A stretch of 64,000 bases of DNA from Podocnemis expansa (lineage: Eukaryota > Chordata > Testudines > Podocnemididae): contig ML682067.1 in assembly GCA_007922195.1 (NCBI GenBank), positions 2,122,357 through 2,186,356 of the forward strand. Direction: 5' to 3'. A program made the position numbers and the translations under genes. The notes beneath the pieces are model-generated. The model was not told where the DNA came from. It saw nothing but the letters and a program-made list of their open reading frames with translations, and did no database searches. Positions within the stretch are counted from its first letter, which is position 1. Each line of letters starts with the position of its first letter. Of the stretch, positions 11,930 to 24,567 are shown one piece after another.

Positions 11930-12422
11930 ACGCATCTTGGCAGGGGTGTTGCTGGCACCTGGCCCACAGGACATGTGCCCTGAGACTCAGCACCAGTGCC
12001 CCGAGTGTCTGGGCCAGCCCCTGCCTCTCCCAGCCCCATCCCCAACCAGGGACCCAGGGCTAAGGCACCCGCTGCAGCACCTGCCTCACCCGTCCCTGTC
12101 CCTGGCCAGTGATTGAGGCTGGGACACCTTCAGCTGTGCCCATTGCTCCCAGTGGGGGATCGAGGCCAGGGCACCTGCGATGGTGCCCACCTCTCTTGGC
12201 CAGGGAATCAAAGCCAGGATGCCCACAGGGACACCCGCCTCTCCCAGCTGGGGATCCAGGCCACAACGTCCGCAGCTGCGCTTGCCTCTCCTGGGCCTGA
12301 ACCTAACTGGGGATCGGGGGCCAGGCTGGCAGCAGCAGGAGCCAAACACAGGATCAGCCCCAGGGCACCGGATCGTGGGTGGGGGCGGGGCCCATGCCCA
12401 TGCCCCGTTTTTTTCCCTGAGG
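11930..12422 (-). repeat. GC-rich interspersed repeat, copy 1
   Basis: On the minus strand it runs from 'tgcctcaggg' to 'gccaggtgccagcaacacccctg' and contains repeated segments of the form 'gatccc..gctgggagaggc', about 55-65 bp apart. Two further copies lie at 17526 and 55485 in the other orientation, sharing the 3' block ending 'tgcctggtgccagcaatgcc'. The long open frames here come from base composition, not genes. Family name unknown. Confidence 0.55.
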
Positions 12423-12438
12423 CAGTGACATTCCTGCA

Positions 12439-12598
12439 TCTTAGCCCCTTTTCAGACTGTAGTTCCCATTGATTTCAGTTGGCACCCCTGGGCGCTCAGC
12501 ATTTCTGAAAGTCAGGCCTCTTAGCCCCTTTTCAGACTGTAGTTCCCATTGATTTCAGTTGGCACCCCTGGGCGCTCAGCATTTCTGAAAGTCAGGCC
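12439..12598 (+). repeat. perfect 80-bp tandem duplication
   Basis: Two adjacent units (12439-12518 and 12519-12598) starting 'tcttagccccttttcagac' and ending 'tctgaaagtcaggcc' are identical by eye. The unit resembles the small palindromic repeat at 19292 (both hold 'ccattgatttca' and end 'tctgaaa.tcaggcc'). Confidence 0.85.
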
Positions 12599-12729
12599 TG
12601 AGGCGTGTCTCAGATTGAGCATGTAAAATCACTAATCACTTCTGAAAAATGGCACCAGTCTATATCTCTACTTCAGCGCCTTCATCTGTAAACCTGAGCG
12701 TGACAAACTGCTGGTTTTTCGGCACTGGA

Positions 12730-13300
12730 TCTTGCACTTTTCTTTACTGGAAGTGAGTCAGGGCAGACCCCAAACGCCCGAGTCCTGTCCCTATGGGGTG
12801 CTTGCACTGGTGAAACTCCAGGGAGGGGAGAGAGGGTTTGGGACCTGGGCCCGCCCTCTACTCTAGGGCCCTGCAAAGCGCAGCTATGTGCTGCTGATAA
12901 TGTCCCACCCTACACTTCTTTCCCCTGGGCTGTCTTCCCCCTCTGTCCTTACAGTGCCTTGTGCCTGCTCTCCCGTTAGGCCAGGTTTCTTTTCTCAGCC
13001 AGTCAGAGCCTCAGACACACCTTTCATTCCCTTCTCAAGTCCAGTTACCTTCTACAAACTTCTGCTCCTTTGCGTCAAGCGCTTCTGCTCTTTTGCTCTA
13101 CACAGCACCACCCTCCTGCTCCTCCTCCAGCTTGTGCAACTTCTGTTTGGGGCGGGGCATCTTCCTGGCTATGCCTTAATTGATCTCAGGTGACTCTAAT
13201 CAACCTGCAATAACCCTGGTTAGCCACTGGGGAACAAAGTCTTCAGCATTCTGAGGCTCACATAGCTCCTTTTTTTTACTCTCATACTCCCTGCTGGCTT
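12730..13300 (+). repeat. CT-rich interspersed repeat, copy 1
   Basis: Shares long segments with 52640-53330: 'cagctatg.gctgctga', 'cctttcccctgggctgt.ttcccc', 'ctccagcttgtgca.cttctgttt.ggg', and 'ccttaattgatct.gg'. This makes a dispersed repeat certain. Family unknown; an LTR is possible. Confidence 0.6.
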
Positions 13301-13697
13301 TGATCTCTCAAAGAGATAATGATTCTTAGCACATGTGGCCCTTGGGTGTTGATGGGCCTAAATCCCAACAATATTTTCCCACCTATCAGTTATACTGGAG
13401 ATAGTGTAGTGCTGCTGATGTTCTGCTGGGAGCAGAAAGGCTTGCGCTACCAGAAAGTTGGAGGTGTTCTAGCTCTTAAATCATATTGACTTTATTCTGG
13501 CTCTTATACCGTTCTCATCAGCATAGTATCTAGGTGGCTCCCAGTAATGCAAAAAGAATATGACAAACATCTGTCACATTCTTGTTCTCTCATCCTCTCC
13601 CTAGAGCAAGAAGTGTGTGCTGTGAAGCGTTCTGTGTTGAAAGTTACACACACAGGCGTTGTTCTCTATTTACATTGGAGAAGGCAAGTCTAAGAAA

Positions 13698-13878
13698 CAT
13701 GCCAAGTTCCCCCATTGTCAAAGTGTCTGACAGAGGGATTTTCTCCCATGAAAGCTCATGTGATAAACAAATCTGTTAGTCTTTAAATGCCAGAGGACTC
13801 CTTGCTGCTGCTGCTGCTTTTTTTTTTTTTTTTTTTTTCCTGAACTAGACTAACACGGCTGCCTCTTTGGAACTTGAC
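13698..13878 (-). mobile_element. tRNA-headed SINE, minus orientation
   Basis: On the minus strand: a degenerate tRNA-like head 'ggcagccgtgttagtctag' (13860 downward), an A-run (T-run 13818-13838 on plus), the core 'aagactaacagatttg.ttatcacatgagctttcatggg' and a tail 'ggggaacttggca'. The same core recurs at 32601, 39415, 41018, 48186 and 53065. This is the SINE type I associate with turtles. No target duplication was delimited. Confidence 0.7.
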
Positions 13879-14835
13879 AGCACTTGTTTGTTTTAGGAAA
13901 TATGTGTTGCACGTAGAGTGGAAAGTAGTGAGGTTTGTGATGAGCCTTAGTTCATGGAGGAGTTGAATGCACATTCCTGAGCTGGTCCTAAAGACACTTC
14001 TGTTACCTGTCTTACAGTGCTGCAGAACTTCTGGTTGTCACTGAGGAGCTCCAGCAGGAGTCTCCGCAGCCCCTTAGGCTGCAGAGGTAGGAGGCATAAA
14101 GGAAGAAATGCCAGTTTCTGTGGAACAAGGAGGAGAGGATAGGTGAAGAACTAAACTGAAGGGGGAAGAGTTTGGGGGGTCACAGAAGCATAAAATCAGT
14201 TTTCTCTCATGCTTTATTTATTGTAAAATTACCCTATTTTTTACTCTCAAAGTGGGAGAAGAAAGTGTTTCTTTTTCCTTCCACTTCACCAGCAACCTCC
14301 CTTATTCCCACCAAAATGCTTCTCCTTGACACACCCAACCACAGTGTCTCAGATTGAAGATCAGAGGAGCATTGATGTAAGATGGAGGGAGGAGACATAT
14401 TGCCACCTCCAGAACCACTGGTCATCACAGAAGTATAGTAAGGCTTAATCATGTACAAAGAGCTGTGAGATACCTAAAAGAAGGCTGGTGCAACAGGAGC
14501 ATTATACAGTAAGGTGCACAATTGCTTTGGAAGGCTCTTAGCACGGAATAGTTGAGGGAAATGGACTGTAGGAGTTTTCTGCTGTTTGTGCTTTTAGTAC
14601 CTCATTGTTCCAAAAGTCTTCTGGATGGCTCAAAAATTGGCCTAGAAAGAATACCTTTCCTCCTTTCTTCAGGCTCAGAGTTCACCTACTCTCCTGCCAG
14701 AGGAAGGCTGGTTTTTTTCCCCACATAGAACTGGTAAAAATGTATGAATTTTCTTTTGATTTGTAGAGAACATGTCTCACTTAGCTCAATATTTTATCAT
14801 GTGAGGTGTAGCAATTATGGAGAAAGATTTTCTGC

Positions 14836-15170
14836 TTGGGAGGGTACTTTTTTCACACAGTCAGCTTTTGGAATTCAATGTCACAGGATGTTGTGAAGGT
14901 CAAAAGTATAACTGGATTAAAAAAATAGCTAAGTTCATGGAAGATAGATCCATCAGCGGGTGTTTGTTAAGATGATCAGGGATGCTCTGCAGATCCCTAA
15001 ACTTACTGCCAGAAGCTGGGAATAGAGAAAAGGGGATGGGTCACTCTGTAAATTGTCTTGTGGTGTTCACTCCCTCTGAAGCATCTGGCATTGGCCACTG
15101 TTGGCAGACAGGATATTAGGTTAGATGGCCCATTGGTCTGATGCAGTATGACCATTCTTACATCCTTATG
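14836..15170 (+). mobile_element. CR1-type LINE 3' fragment
   Basis: The 3' portion reads 'ctctgaagcatctggcattggccactg', then 'ggatattaggttagatggcccattggtctgatgcagtatg', ending 'cttacatccttatg'. This is the 3' untranslated end of a reptile CR1 subfamily. 5' truncated, with no coding sequence. Confidence 0.65.
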
Positions 15171-15198
15171 AGGGAATAACGTGTCACACTCTGCTCTA

Positions 15199-15649
15199 GG
15201 CTACGTCTACATTAGCAAATTTGTCCTCACTAAGCAAGCTTAGTCTGGACTAATTTGAACCCTGTCTACGCTAGCCTTTGGCTAGTTCAGACTAAAAAAA
15301 AATTTTAGCTCGAACTAATCAAAGGTTAGTTTGAACTAGTTAGTTCAGCTGGTTAGTCTGAACCAATTGTTTAGTTTGAACTCATTTGTATTTTTAGTTC
15401 AAACTAGCCCAGTGGAGACTTGCTTGTTCAAACTAGTGGTTAGTTTGAACTCAGTGCAGTTTTTTAGTTCAAACTAACTTTTAGTTCAAACTTGCTGCTT
15501 TTGTTTAGTTCAAACTAAAAAGAAGCATGGCTGGTTTGAACTAAAAAGTTAGTTCAAACTTAAAAAACATGTTTAGTTTGAATTAACTTCAAACTACTTA
15601 GTTTGGACTAACCAAGTCCAAACTAAGTTTTAGATATAGACATAATCTA
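15199..15649. mobile_element. MITE with internal array of inverted AGTTCAAACTAA motifs
   Basis: The ends are diverged inverted repeats (GGCTACGTCTACATTA left; the complement of the right end reads GATTATGTCTATATCTAA). Inside, at least fifteen copies of TTAGTTCAAACTAA or its complement TTAGTTTGAACTAA occur in both orientations at irregular spacing, some fused. There is no coding frame. Similar termini occur in the decayed elements at 24568, 39931 and 49006. Class uncertain; a PIF/Harbinger or hAT MITE is possible. Confidence 0.6.
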
Positions 15650-17203
15650 ACCACTTTTGTAAAACAGTGACTTTACAGTCAGGTATGAATGCAGCTCAAG
15701 GATGATCATTTCCACTAGTTTCTATTTTATAGAGAGCATGCTGAGAGGAACAGAGGAATAGTTAGCATTTTTTTTGGAAACACACAAAAAATTCTTTTTG
15801 GCAGTGTTCTAGTGGCAAGGTGCTTGGGTGCTCATTGCCAGTTGCAGTCTCAGTAAATGCTGTATATGAAGCTGTCATGTGCCCAAAACAAAACAAGAAG
15901 AATTCTCCTCTATGTTACTCTCTGCTTTTAGTGTAAGTTTCATTGTGTTTCCACACAGTCATAAGTGCAGTGGCACCTAACTTTTCTTTATTTTATTTTT
16001 TAAGTGCCCAGGAGTCACTAATTTCTGTGTCGGTGCTGAAAATCACAGTCATGATCATGCCTACACATGCCAGCTGTTTTTTCTTCCAAGGCTTCTTGGA
16101 ACTTGCAGAAGGCATTACTGCTCTACTGCCAGGTTTTGACTGATGAGACTCACAACTGTGACTGATGGTTTCTCTTTGCTTTCATCAAGATTTTTCACTT
16201 TCTTCCTACTTGTAGCCATACTAAGAGCCCCATAGCAATGAGTTGCAGCAGTTTTGGGGGCTGCTGTTTTGGTGGGCAAAGAGTACCAGCAGTAGGGAGT
16301 GGATCTGGAAGGGTGGAGGGTGCAGTTGACTGGCCCTAACATAAAGGAGAAACTGCACTGTGTGCTGATCACACGCAGCAGAGGTGTGGTATATCAACCG
16401 GTGAAAGGAAAGACTGCTTGAGATAAGAGCAGCAAATGGAGGGTCATGAGAGGAGATGCATAGGTGGCTGTGAAGAAGTGGCCTTGAAAAAACCTGAATT
16501 ACTGCATGGTGCTGTGTCTTATTTTGTAATCTCTGAGCTGTTGACTAAAGACTAAAATTAGCCAGCGGGAGAATCACAAAAATTTAGGGCCTGTATGAAC
16601 TCACTGAGTTAACCAACTCTGCTCTGACTTTTGTGGGTTAGGATCTTTTGTAGTCAATTGTGCATGTTAAGAACTGATGTAAAGAACTGCATAGAAGCAG
16701 ACATTTGCATTGTTCAAAGAAGTTTCATTGGTCCTACAAAGCCAGGTGAAGTAATGCTACGTGTTCTTGAGAAACATCTATTGACACTGTCTATTAACTA
16801 TCTATTTACAAATACATATATAGACATACACCACTCCTGTACCAAGGCAAGGTGTTTCCTCTTTTAAATATGTGCATCAGCAAACTCTGTGGAGATTGGC
16901 AGTGATTTGCTGTCAGTCTGGGTTTCTTTTCCAATTGAAACAAGAATCCCTGGGAAGTGACAAAGATCTCTCATTTCACTTTGCAAGGAATTGGATTTTG
17001 GAGTTCCTGTGATTCATTTACTGTTGATCAATTGCCATTAGAAACTCACATCTTTACAAATATCCTACTGACCTTGAACAGCTACTGTGAATGGTTTTTC
17101 TTTTTATCTCATTGCATTTTTACTGGTCCTGGTCAAAAAGCACAACCAGAAAGAGCTATGCAGTCTTTACTTTATACATCTCTCGGGTGAATAAACTGTA
17201 AAA

Positions 17204-17500
17204 CAGGGGTTCCCGAGCTTTTTGACTTGAGGGCCACAGGTATCATTTTTACAGCCCTGAAGGGCCACCACTGTCTGCTACCGGGCACCCTCACCTCCTG
17301 CAGCCAGATGGGAAGAGTTCAGTGAACCTCCTTACTGATCTCTCATTTGTCTGCAGTGTTCTTTAGCCGCATGGAAACATGATGTGCCTGGTCCATAGGC
17401 AGCAGCACCCTTTTGTAGCCAGCAGGTGGGGTGCTGCTGGCCACTTTGAAAGTCCCTATGGACCACTTTTGGCATCCAGGCTGCAAGTTGGGAACCACTG
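17204..17500. mobile_element. hAT-like non-autonomous element
   Basis: Starts CAGGGGTTCCCGAGC and ends GTTGGGAACCACTG, the same terminal type as 650-1337. Flanks ctgtaaaa and ttatagaa match at 5 of 8. The interior contains 'gagggccac...gaagggccacc' and no coding frame. Confidence 0.55.
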
Positions 17501-17525
17501 TTATAGAATTTTGAGGCACCGGATA

Positions 17526-17945
17526 ACTTTTTATCTAAAGAACCAGACAGGAGCGTCTTTGCCCCAGGGAAAGACCCAGGGCCTGGGCCTGGAATCCACC
17601 CTCTGGGCCCCACTCCCACCCCCTGGCCCCAATCCGGAGTTGTGACCCTAGGCTCCTGCCACTGCCAGCCTGCCTCTGATCCCCAGACAGGAACGGGGAT
17701 GGGTAAGACAGTGGCTGCTGTGTGCAGACTGGCCTGGGAGAGGCAGGTGCTGCCACGGCTGGTCCAGTCTGGGCTACCTGGCCAGGAGAGGCAGGTACCA
17801 CCGTGGCTGGCCCAGACTGGGATACCCAGCCAGGGACAGGGCTGGGAGAGGTGGGGGTGCTCTAGGCACTTGGGGCAGTGGCACCGGGACTCGGGGCATA
17901 CGCCTTGTGTGCCTGGTGCCAGCAATGCCCCTGAAGCCAGAGCTT
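17526..17945 (+). repeat. GC-rich interspersed repeat, copy 2
   Basis: Related to 55485-55865 and, inverted, to 11930-12422: 'ccccagggaaagac', repeated 'gggagaggcaggtgc' segments, then 'acttggggcagtggc.c.gggactcg' and 'tgtgcctggtgccagcaatgcc'. A 223-codon open frame on the minus strand here is a composition artefact, because frames are not conserved between the copies. Confidence 0.55.
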
Positions 17946-19291
17946 CCAAGCAAACAACCTCCCTTTCCCGTCCATTCATAGATGAGAAAAGTGCAGAGCA
18001 CATGGAATTTGAAAGAGGGCTTGAAATCTCTCCAGAAGTGCCGTTCTCGTGTTATTTAACCACTTCCTAGCTAAAACTAGAGGGTTCTCGTGGCCTTCAA
18101 AAGGGAAAAAAGAATTAAGACTTTCTGAACCTTGAAAAATGTTCAATTTGCATTTGGTTTAGGACAAGGGGTGACTTCTTTTATCCAGACTTGCTTGCCC
18201 ATCCCTGTTTGAGTAATATATTAAATATATTCCTTTTTGCTAATGATCAAAGTTGACAAACAGAACAGGTTCCCCGCTATTTATCTGAAGAAACATGAGC
18301 CAGGCAAGGTGGTGGTTAACATACATAAATTAATTTCACAGCCTCTGGGAGGTTGTAATCAAGTTTTATATACTGATTGAGATGTACTGTTCAAAAATGA
18401 GGAAACTGATTAATGAAATAAAAATCTAGAATGTTTTCCATACAAACATTCATCAGCATATCTTATGTAATTACATAGCCAATAAATCAACATGGTGTGT
18501 AAATGCTTCAGTCATGGTATAAATATCTTAATGACTGAAACATCTTTAAACATGAATAATTTATATCTGTATGATTCATTTTTCATACCCATGCTTTACT
18601 TTAACATGATAAACTAATCCTTCTCTGTCAGTAGATATGCACTTCATTATCCTTTTTGGCTTTCTCTTTCTTGTGTTTATTTTTCTCTGTTAGACACACT
18701 CCATTTCTTTTCTTCTGCTTTCTCTAATGTAGTTATCTTATTTATTCACCTTGCCTACCTTAGTTTAGTTTACCTTTCCAGTACATCTCAATAGACATCT
18801 AGAAATGCTGCCAAGGCATAAGATGATTTTCCTCTCAGAGGTAACTTTGCCAGAATTACAGCAACATCTTGAGATATTGACTCAGTATCACCAGATGACA
18901 TTATTAGCATCTTCTTTTTCCTCTGTTGTTGTAGGGGAAACATGGATTATGGAAAGTATTTTCCAGTGATAGGCCAATGCCAAGTTCAGTTTACTTGCAG
19001 CCTATTTATTGGTATAACTCTTTGCCACAATACTTAATATTAAAATGGCTTGCCTCTGCACAGAGTACAATAAACTGCTGCTGCTGAAATAAGGTTTGTA
19101 ATTTCAAACATCATTGAAAAGAACAGCTGAAAAAATAATAACCATGTTCTCAGCACAAGATTAGGAACCTGGAGTTTATAAGTTCTGCTCTTCTCTCTGA
19201 AATTGATACTTTCTTCAGTTGTAGGCAAATCAATTAGGGCAAAAAGGAGTACCTTTGGGTGCTTGCATTTTTGGGAGCTCAGCTTCTGTCT

Positions 19292-19379
19292 GGCCTGATT
19301 TGTAGCACTGCTGAGTGCCTGCTACTTCCATTGATTTCAATAGTGTATATGGATGTCCAGCACCTCTGAAAATCAGGCC
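19292..19379. repeat. small palindromic interspersed repeat
   Basis: Ends 'ggcctgattt' and 'aaaatcaggcc' are inverted repeats around 'ttccattgatttcaatag'. The right half resembles the 80-bp unit at 12439. Likely an old short interspersed element. Confidence 0.4.
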
Positions 19380-21255
19380 CAAAGAGTCTCTGTTGAGCAC
19401 CTAAAATTGATGGACACTCTTAGCCTTAATTTCTCTACCTGAATTTTCCATCTGCAGGAAGGGGTGATGATATCAATTTACTTCCCAGGAAGTTTTGTGA
19501 GGAATAATTAGCTAATACCTTTAACATAATGAATGATCCCACCCCAACACCTCTTTCTCCTCTTCACACCCATATACTAATAATGAGGACCATTTCACTT
19601 CCATTATTTAATAAATTTCCAGTTCCGTTTGTTTATTTCCCATACATCTCTTTGCCTGTGTTTATACTTTGGAGCAATAAGATGACCTTTCATATTCTTC
19701 CTCTTCTGGTTTCTGTTCAGTGCTTTTTCCTTGGCCACTTCTTGAGTTATCGTCTTTGGGTTGTCCTAAGATAGTTGTCTCCTTGTGAAGGGTTGGCCAT
19801 CTATTGTAGGTGTTTCTTGAGTCATTCCATCAAGTTCTTCCTCTTCTGCAGAGTTCCATTTTCTGTAATACTATGGATATTGGAAATACAAGACAGATTC
19901 TTTAACATTAAATAAAAGATCTCTTGTCCCTTGCCACCTGCTTATTTTAATCCCTACTAATAAACACTACCAATTCTATTTATTTATGTGAAGGCTGTCA
20001 CATCTAACATTTGCCTGTCCTTACAGAAGGCACCCTGGTGTTCTGTGAATCAAACTTCTCCAGGTCTCCAGTGATTTACTTTGTAGTGTTTCTACATTGA
20101 TGCTTGGCACAACAAGGGAGAAAAAAATTACCTTTTCCCAGTTTTCAATGGTTATCTTATATCCCTTAAAAAATCTTTATTTTATCAAATCTCCCTTCTT
20201 TTATCTCATTTGTTACCTGATTGCCAATAGTTAGCAGGGATTTCTGCATGGTTTGAGGGGGGCAGGGGGGTTGTGGAGGGTTCTCATTTGTTTTTCGTTT
20301 TTTCCAAACTATGCTTCATCCTCATCACACACTTTATTTTGGCATTCAGGAGGCAGCCAACCATTTTTTCGCCTTGTTTTGGATAACAAATATTTTATCA
20401 AATACTACAGTCACACTAAGTAGATTCATTTGCTGCTTCTTTCTTTCTAGCTTTTGTTAGTGCTTTCTTCTTGGTCAGCTATTGAATTACTGTCTTTAGA
20501 CAGTTCTTTCTCCTTGTTAAGGGTAGGACGTTTTTTGCAGGAGTCTTCTGAATGCTGTTCCACACACGTTTCTCTTCTGCTCTTTGTCTTATTTCAAATT
20601 TTTATACTCTCACCATCTTTCATTTTATCCACAACTGCCCTTTCTGTTATCTCAGCTTGGTGGTTCCACCCTTCATCAAATTTCCTTTCACTTCTTTCTG
20701 TCAGCCATTTCAGATACTATTGAGGATCCTGCACTTTGCCAAAAAAAGAAACCAGCATGCACTTTTATACATCTGTAATTATTCACTTCCCACATATGTA
20801 GCCCTCCTGATCTTCATTCAGGTACTGCACCATCTTGCACTTCTCACTACCTTAGTTACATAAGTAACATCCTATGGCCTTGATGAATTTTCACTTCATT
20901 TGTTGTTTCTTAAGTTAATATGTTCTTTCTTTCCTTCACAGAATTGCATTTATATGTGCTTCATGGGGTTCGAGTCTTAGCTCTAATGTGCTTAAGCACC
21001 ACTTCTTATTATCAGCCATTACTTGTTCCAAGCAAAGTATCATAGCTTTAGAAACCAAACTGTTCTCACTTTTGTCCACCCAACACTTGCAATATAGGCT
21101 TTCTAGTTAATTTTTTAAACCCTATAATCATTCCTTTGGGAGCTCCTCGGTCCAATGTACTTTTCCTGTTGCAGCCTAGATAAATATAGCCATTGTGGAG
21201 ATTTTATGTGGAAGAATATTAAAACGGCACAAATACCACATGGGAGTAGTACTGA

Positions 21256-21432
<177 letters not shown>

Positions 21433-21880
21433 TGAGTGCTACAGAAAGTCCTACATTACAGGATAATATGTCCATTTTATATTTATCAGTATTTTTGTTG
21501 CCATTTTTAAAAAGGTTTTCTTGGCGCTCTAAAGGTTGTTAGGGCTTAAAATTAACTCACATTGGCAGACAGTAGGTACATAATGTAAAGCTTTTAAATA
21601 GATTCCAGGGCACCATTTTACTTTTGCTCATTCAACCAGCACTAAACTTCAGAAAAACAAACCAACCTCCAGCAACACCCTATGTCATCTCATTAACAAA
21701 CACCGTCTCCTCTTTCTGTTTGCTTATGATGTGCTGCACAGAAAATTGGAGGTTTGCTTGGGTTTTTTAAATATAATGCTGCAAGAGTGATTATCATTAA
21801 AAATAAAAATCTTGCTGGAATTCTTAAAGTAAATTCCCCATTGTGAAGCATCTGTCCAAAGCAGTACACTTTGAGACCTA

Positions 21881-22130
21881 AATTGCGTCTACTCTGATGG
21901 GACAGATTTGCTGCCATCAGATTAATCTTTCCAGATCAACTTAGCAGTCAGTTAAGACTCACTAAATCCATCTGGTGACTAACTTTATAAAACCACCCTC
22001 TAAAATGGCATAGTGCTGCATCAATGGGAATGCATTTCCTGTTGGCTGGCGTTGCACGATGAAGACGCCATACTGATGGGGAGTTCAGAAGTCGATGGAA
22101 ATTATGCAGGCTACTCTGTGTAGCTTACAT
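21881..22130. mobile_element. decayed MITE related to the element at 39931
   Basis: 'gacagatttgctgccatcagattaatctttccagatcaac' parallels 'caaatttgctgctgtcagattgctttatccagattgat' at about 39950. The ends are too decayed to place exactly. Confidence 0.35.
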
Positions 22131-22849
22131 AACTCTCGTCCACTGCTGCTGAATTTTGCCACAAGTGTAGAGCAGCCCTTAGTAACCATGAAATGCTTTT
22201 TTAGGATGTCTCAGTCATTCTTGTGGCACCATGAAATGGAATTCTTTCTACTTGGAATTTTTTTCTTATTAATATTTTAGAATACCACTGAACTATTGGA
22301 AAGACTGGCTTCTGTATTTTTGGAGTTATTTTGCAGTACTTCGATAAGGAAAATCACTTTTTCAGCTCCATTTGAAATTTCCCACTATACTGTGATAAAA
22401 TTATATTTACAAACAGAAAAAAAATTGTTAGAAATTTTCCCCCAGATGCTGTAACTTCTATATTAAAGTTGTAGGATCTTTTTAAATTTAAATGCTACGT
22501 TTCAGCTACACATTTCTCCTGCATGTCTCCTCCAACCTTCCATGTAATTCCTCTTTGAAAATGGTGCTGTTAGTAGCACCCACTTGTAGCAGTGAGTCTA
22601 CAGCTCCACTGTGGGCTTTACCCTACAGTAGAACTTTTGAGAGTGACGGCCATTGATCCAGAGGTGCTCTCCAGTTCAATGGTGCAGGATGCTTTAATTT
22701 TCTCCCTCTGTTTTTTCCCATTCCACAGGGGGTAACCAATTAAAGGAGCTGTCCACTTGACTGGTACGTCGGGATGCTGACTGCTGTGTTTGCATTTCTC
22801 AACTCATCCAGTAGCCAGTCTCTTGAGTGCAGCAAAATGTAGCAGCTAG

Positions 22850-22865
22850 CCCCCCCCCCCCCCCC
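22850..22865. repeat. poly-C run
   Basis: Sixteen consecutive C bases inside the PDZ3 intron. Similar runs lie at 34136-34147 and 62913-62928, and a 19-base T-run at 54469-54487. These are low-complexity tracts. Confidence 0.9.
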
Positions 22866-23334
22866 TCCGACCCACTCCCACCCCTCAAGTCACCATGCCA
22901 GCCCTGGTTTCATTATTTGTTTGACTACTGCATAATACCATCATCATTTACAGCTTTTGTACTAATAAATGTTTAACTATGAATAACTCAAAAAATGATG
23001 AACTGGGTGCTTGTGTGAGGGATATGACCAGGCTAACTGAGTCTCCTTAAGCTCTTCTCATTGAGTTTGCTGCCATTCACACATATACTGGTAGTCAACT
23101 ATCCCATTCCAGTTCTGTGAGTGATGTCTTGACATATGCTGTATTTACCAAATTGTATTTAAGATATGTGCTAAGTCTTTAAAGTATGACCAGTGATAGT
23201 CCTTTAAAAACTAGGGATTTTTTCTTTCTGAAAATGAACAGTCTCATAATTGTCATGACCAACTTGAAGGCTATAAAATTCATGTTCCAAGCAAAGAACA
23301 CACAGTCATGCTGAGTTTTTCTCCCTTTGTATAG

Positions 23335-23504
23335 ATGTGGTGCATTACATGTAGGAGACCATATTCTATCCATCGATGGTACCAGTATGGAGTACTGTAC
23401 ATTGGCAGAAGCAACACAGTTTTTGGCTAATACAGCAGACAATGTCAAACTTGAGATCCTTCCTCACCATCAGACTCGGCTAGCACTGAAAGGACCAGAA
23501 CACG
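23335..23504 (+). CDS. GRIP1: GRIP1 exon: second half of PDZ3 and start of linker
   Basis: A 170-nt exon, phase 2 in and phase 1 out (CAC G|gtaagg). It encodes [20 protein letters not shown], the conserved L..GD.IL.I.G core, then the TLAEATQFL helix that lines the peptide groove, then VKLEILPHH and the first linker residues LALKGPEH. The helix starts with Leu where class I PDZ domains have His, so a classical S/T-x-V ligand is not predicted from that residue; this is an inference. Frame is continuous with 21431 and 28045. Confidence 0.94.
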
Positions 23505-24567
23505 GTAAGGTGATCTGTAGCACAAGATACCTCTTCTCTCTTCATATCTCCTGCCATAGCTGAAACAGCTGGAAAAGATGTTCAGGCAATTTTTTCTGTA
23601 AGCTTTCTTTTCAGCTCTCCAGGTTAAGCTTCTGAAATCCCTTTGCATAGTGTGTACTGTTTCCTTTACCTGAATCTGTCCTCAGAGATTCCTAAAATTA
23701 AGGGGGAGAAAAAGTTTTGCTGCATAGTTCTAGTCATATATCAAGAGCGCTGGTGATCATTCCTTTGTAGTTATGTGAAAAAAAGTGATCTAAGTATGTG
23801 AATTCAGTGAATTATACTCTGAATTGCTTTTCAAAATGGAAAAATATAATATGGATCATTACCAGCTTCTTTAAGCATATTCACTTTGAAGGGTATTATG
23901 AATGCCCCTTGATTCACCTGCTTTCTATGATAAGTTCTTGAAGCTCCTCTCTCAGAATACTTCCAGAATATTGAATTTCTTTATTATTAACATTATGGCT
24001 GACTGCCCTCCTTTTCAAGGGAGCTTTTCAAATTATTCTGCTGCTCAGTTTAGATACTTACAAATTGTAGTGTGTGTTTGTGGAAACTTCCATAGCCATG
24101 CCCCAGTTCAGTTTACTGTCTCCTGATGTTATATTAGAATGCTGTGCAGAGAGGAACTTTTTCAACCAGATATTTGACACCTGCTGTTATTCAGCTCAAA
24201 CATGGGGATTTCGAATTTTAGAGATTTGATGATTAGGGAAGTGGTTAATCTCAAGAAACCCACAGATAAATTCAACCTAATAATATTGTATATGTTCAGC
24301 CGAAATACTAGGGATAGACAGATACTTACAGCACTGGGATATCTATGCTATAGCAAAAGACTTGATGCATTTTATTCCCAAAAATAGCAAAATTATACCT
24401 GTGGCTTCTTTGATCAAGAGTCTATTTTATAGGTCTGTATACTTCAGTGGTAAGAAAGTCTGGTAAATACATGGCTAAATGTAGGTCTCTCAATAGGCAC
24501 CCAGTCTATGTTTTAGTCAGGCTATCAAAGAGCAGCAAGCAGTGAACCAGTATTTTGGATGTCACTG

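Noticed and set aside
13840..13878. tRNA gene
   Set aside because: It is the degenerate tRNA-like head of a SINE with no complete cloverleaf. The same head recurs at 32601 and 39620.
15199..15649. CRISPR-like array
   Set aside because: The repeated motif is short, irregularly spaced and in both orientations, lies in vertebrate DNA, and has transposon-like ends.
17332..18003. 223-codon open frame on the minus strand
   Set aside because: It lies in the GC-rich repeat and part of a hAT-like element. The frame is not kept in the sister copies and the peptide is low-complexity.
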